The translations under genes and the position numbers were made by a program. A DNA stretch of 55,393 bases. Source: Bradyrhizobium centrolobii. GTDB lineage: Bacteria; Pseudomonadota; Alphaproteobacteria; Rhizobiales; Xanthobacteraceae. The DNA lies in contig NZ_LUUB01000104.1 in NCBI RefSeq assembly GCF_001641635.1, positions 2,501 through 57,893 of the forward strand, written 5' to 3'. Shown here in pieces: positions 54,539 to 55,393 of the stretch. Within the stretch, counting starts at the first letter, position 1; each line of letters starts with the position of its first letter. Under the pieces are notes generated by a model that worked only from the letters and a program-made list of their open reading frames with translations, had not been told where the DNA came from and did no database searches.

Positions 54539-55393
54539 CTACCGCGCAACCGCATGCCTGGCCGGCAGCATGCCGACAAACCCGCTGATGTCGGCGTACC
54601 AGACATTGCCGTCGCGATCGACGGCGATGCTGAACGGTCGGGCATTGTCGCGGGGAAGCGCAAAGATCTCGATGTGGCCGTTGCGCAGCCGCCCGAGGCT
54701 CGCGCGGCGCATCATACCAAACCAGACGTCGTCATTGGGAGCCACGGCAATGCCGCTGAGACCGGCATTTTCCGGACCCGCCTCGACATCCGAGAATTGT
54801 CCATCCTTGAATCGTCCGATGCGGTTGGCGCGAAACTGCAGAAACCACACCGAGCCGTCGGAGCCGACCGCGACGTCAGTCGGCACGGCGCCGCCACGCG
54901 GGAGGTCGAATGTCCTGCTGGTGCCGTCGACGGCGAGGTGGAGCAGCTGGTTGCCGTTCTGCAGTGTGGCCCATATGTCGCCGTCGGCCGTCACTGCAAC
55001 CCCATAGGGTCCGCCGCGCGCGGACTCGATCTGATAGCGGGTAAAAACTCCGTCCTTCAGCTTGCTCAAGCCATAGCCCGTCGGATCGGCGAACCAGGCG
55101 GCGCCGTCAGGCGCGATCACAAGCCGTCCGAGGCGAGTGATCGGAGTGTCCAGCACAAACCGTGCGATCTCGCCTACGCTGCTGATGCGCGCAATGGCGC
55201 GCGCGGCGAGGTCCGTGTACCAGGCGCTGCCGTCCGTCGCGACGGCGAGCCCGAGCGGCTCGATGTTGCGGCTCGATGTGGGCAGTCGCTCGATGCGGCC
55301 GTTGCGCAGACGGCCAATCGCATTGGCATGGTCGATGGTGAACCAGATGCTGCCGTCAATGCCCGCCGCAATCGCGATCGGCGCATCTTGCGG
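54539..55393 (-). CDS. Vgb-like (streptogramin lyase family) beta-propeller, 5' end outside window
   Basis: This partial gene (284 codons plus stop) is open to the window edge; its start lies beyond 55393. It encodes repeated propeller blades of about 42 residues: GIDGSIWFTIDHANAIGRL, ATDGSAWYTDLAARAIARI, APDGAAWFADPTGYGLSKL, TADGDIWATLQNGNQLLHL, GSDGSVWFLQFRANRIGRF and DRDGNVWYADISGFVGML. The pattern matches virginiamycin B lyase and its many relatives of unknown activity. The catalytic His and Glu of Vgb could not be confirmed. Antibiotic resistance should not be assumed. Confidence 0.85.
   Translation of the reverse strand, partial: PQDAPIAIAAGIDGSIWFTIDHANAIGRLRNGRIERLPTSSRNIEPLGLAVATDGSAWYTDLAARAIARISSVGEIARFVLDTPITRLGRLVIAPDGAAWFADPTGYGLSKLKDGVFTRYQIESARGGPYGVAVTADGDIWATLQNGNQLLHLAVDGTSRTFDLPRGGAVPTDVAVGSDGSVWFLQFRANRIGRFKDGQFSDVEAGPENAGLSGIAVAPNDDVWFGMMRRASLGRLRNGHIEIFALPRDNARPFSIAVDRDGNVWYADISGFVGMLPARHAVAR

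Noticed and set aside
54539..55393. Virginiamycin B lyase as an antibiotic-resistance gene
   Set aside because: The propeller family is broad and mostly of unknown activity. The catalytic residues could not be verified and the gene is partial.

Overview
The window is a stretch of alphaproteobacterial chromosome, most likely Bradyrhizobium. The 16S-Ile-Ala-23S arrangement, the uniformly high GC with very long antisense open frames, a TlpA that closely matches (from memory) the Bradyrhizobium japonicum protein, and rhizobial gene orders (metX-metW facing chorismate mutase-hisC-tyrA; ftsEX-ydcF-plsC; argH-lptM-lysA) all point there. Identification is by recognition; no database search was run.

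Layout. 1-3434: the 5' part of an rRNA operon on the minus strand (start of 23S with an extended helix 9, tRNA-Ala, tRNA-Ile, complete 16S, boxA, strong promoter). 3.9-11.2 kb: an M23 peptidase, small unknown membrane and soluble proteins, ClpB and a MOSC protein. 11.3-18.6 kb: a CHAP-like secreted protein, an alpha/beta hydrolase, metXW behind a SAM-II riboswitch, and divergently chorismate mutase, hisC and tyrA. 18.7-28.4 kb: envelope and division genes (DUF2125, PlsC, YdcF, FtsX, FtsE), a zinc-ribbon protein, a CpdR-like response regulator and a large DUF4175/TIGR02302 membrane protein. 28.5-34.8 kb: two catabolic-type genes between palindromic repeats, then lysA, lptM and argH facing tlpA, a YjfB-like protein and an Imm27-like reading frame. 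34.8-41.8 kb: 3-hydroxybutyryl-CoA dehydrogenase, etfBA, corrinoid adenosyltransferase, a HIG1-type protein, YihY, a soluble hybrid histidine kinase and GluQRS. 41.9-48.7 kb: AlkA-type glycosylase, DUF2855, flavin monooxygenase, NHL-repeat protein, Bug-type binding protein and an HNH nuclease.

48.7-53.5 kb differs. It holds a pair of IS-end-like repeats, a degenerate tRNA-Met, a tRNA 3' fragment, short secreted or membrane proteins, a frameshifted exonuclease, a possible 29-residue hydrophobic peptide and an AT-richer orphan gene. I read it as an old, decayed integration site; no integrase is visible. A NicO-type metal exporter and a partial Vgb-like beta-propeller close the window.

Eleven intergenic palindromic repeats in several families sit between genes across the core part. 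The most solid regulatory element is the SAM-II aptamer followed by mutually exclusive antiterminator and terminator hairpins ahead of metXW. I found no complete new defence or mobile system. The best candidates for unexplained biology are the decayed island with its hydrophobic micro-ORF, the orphan immunity-like gene whose tail is encoded by a repeat, and the GC-rich structured segment upstream of the rRNA promoter.
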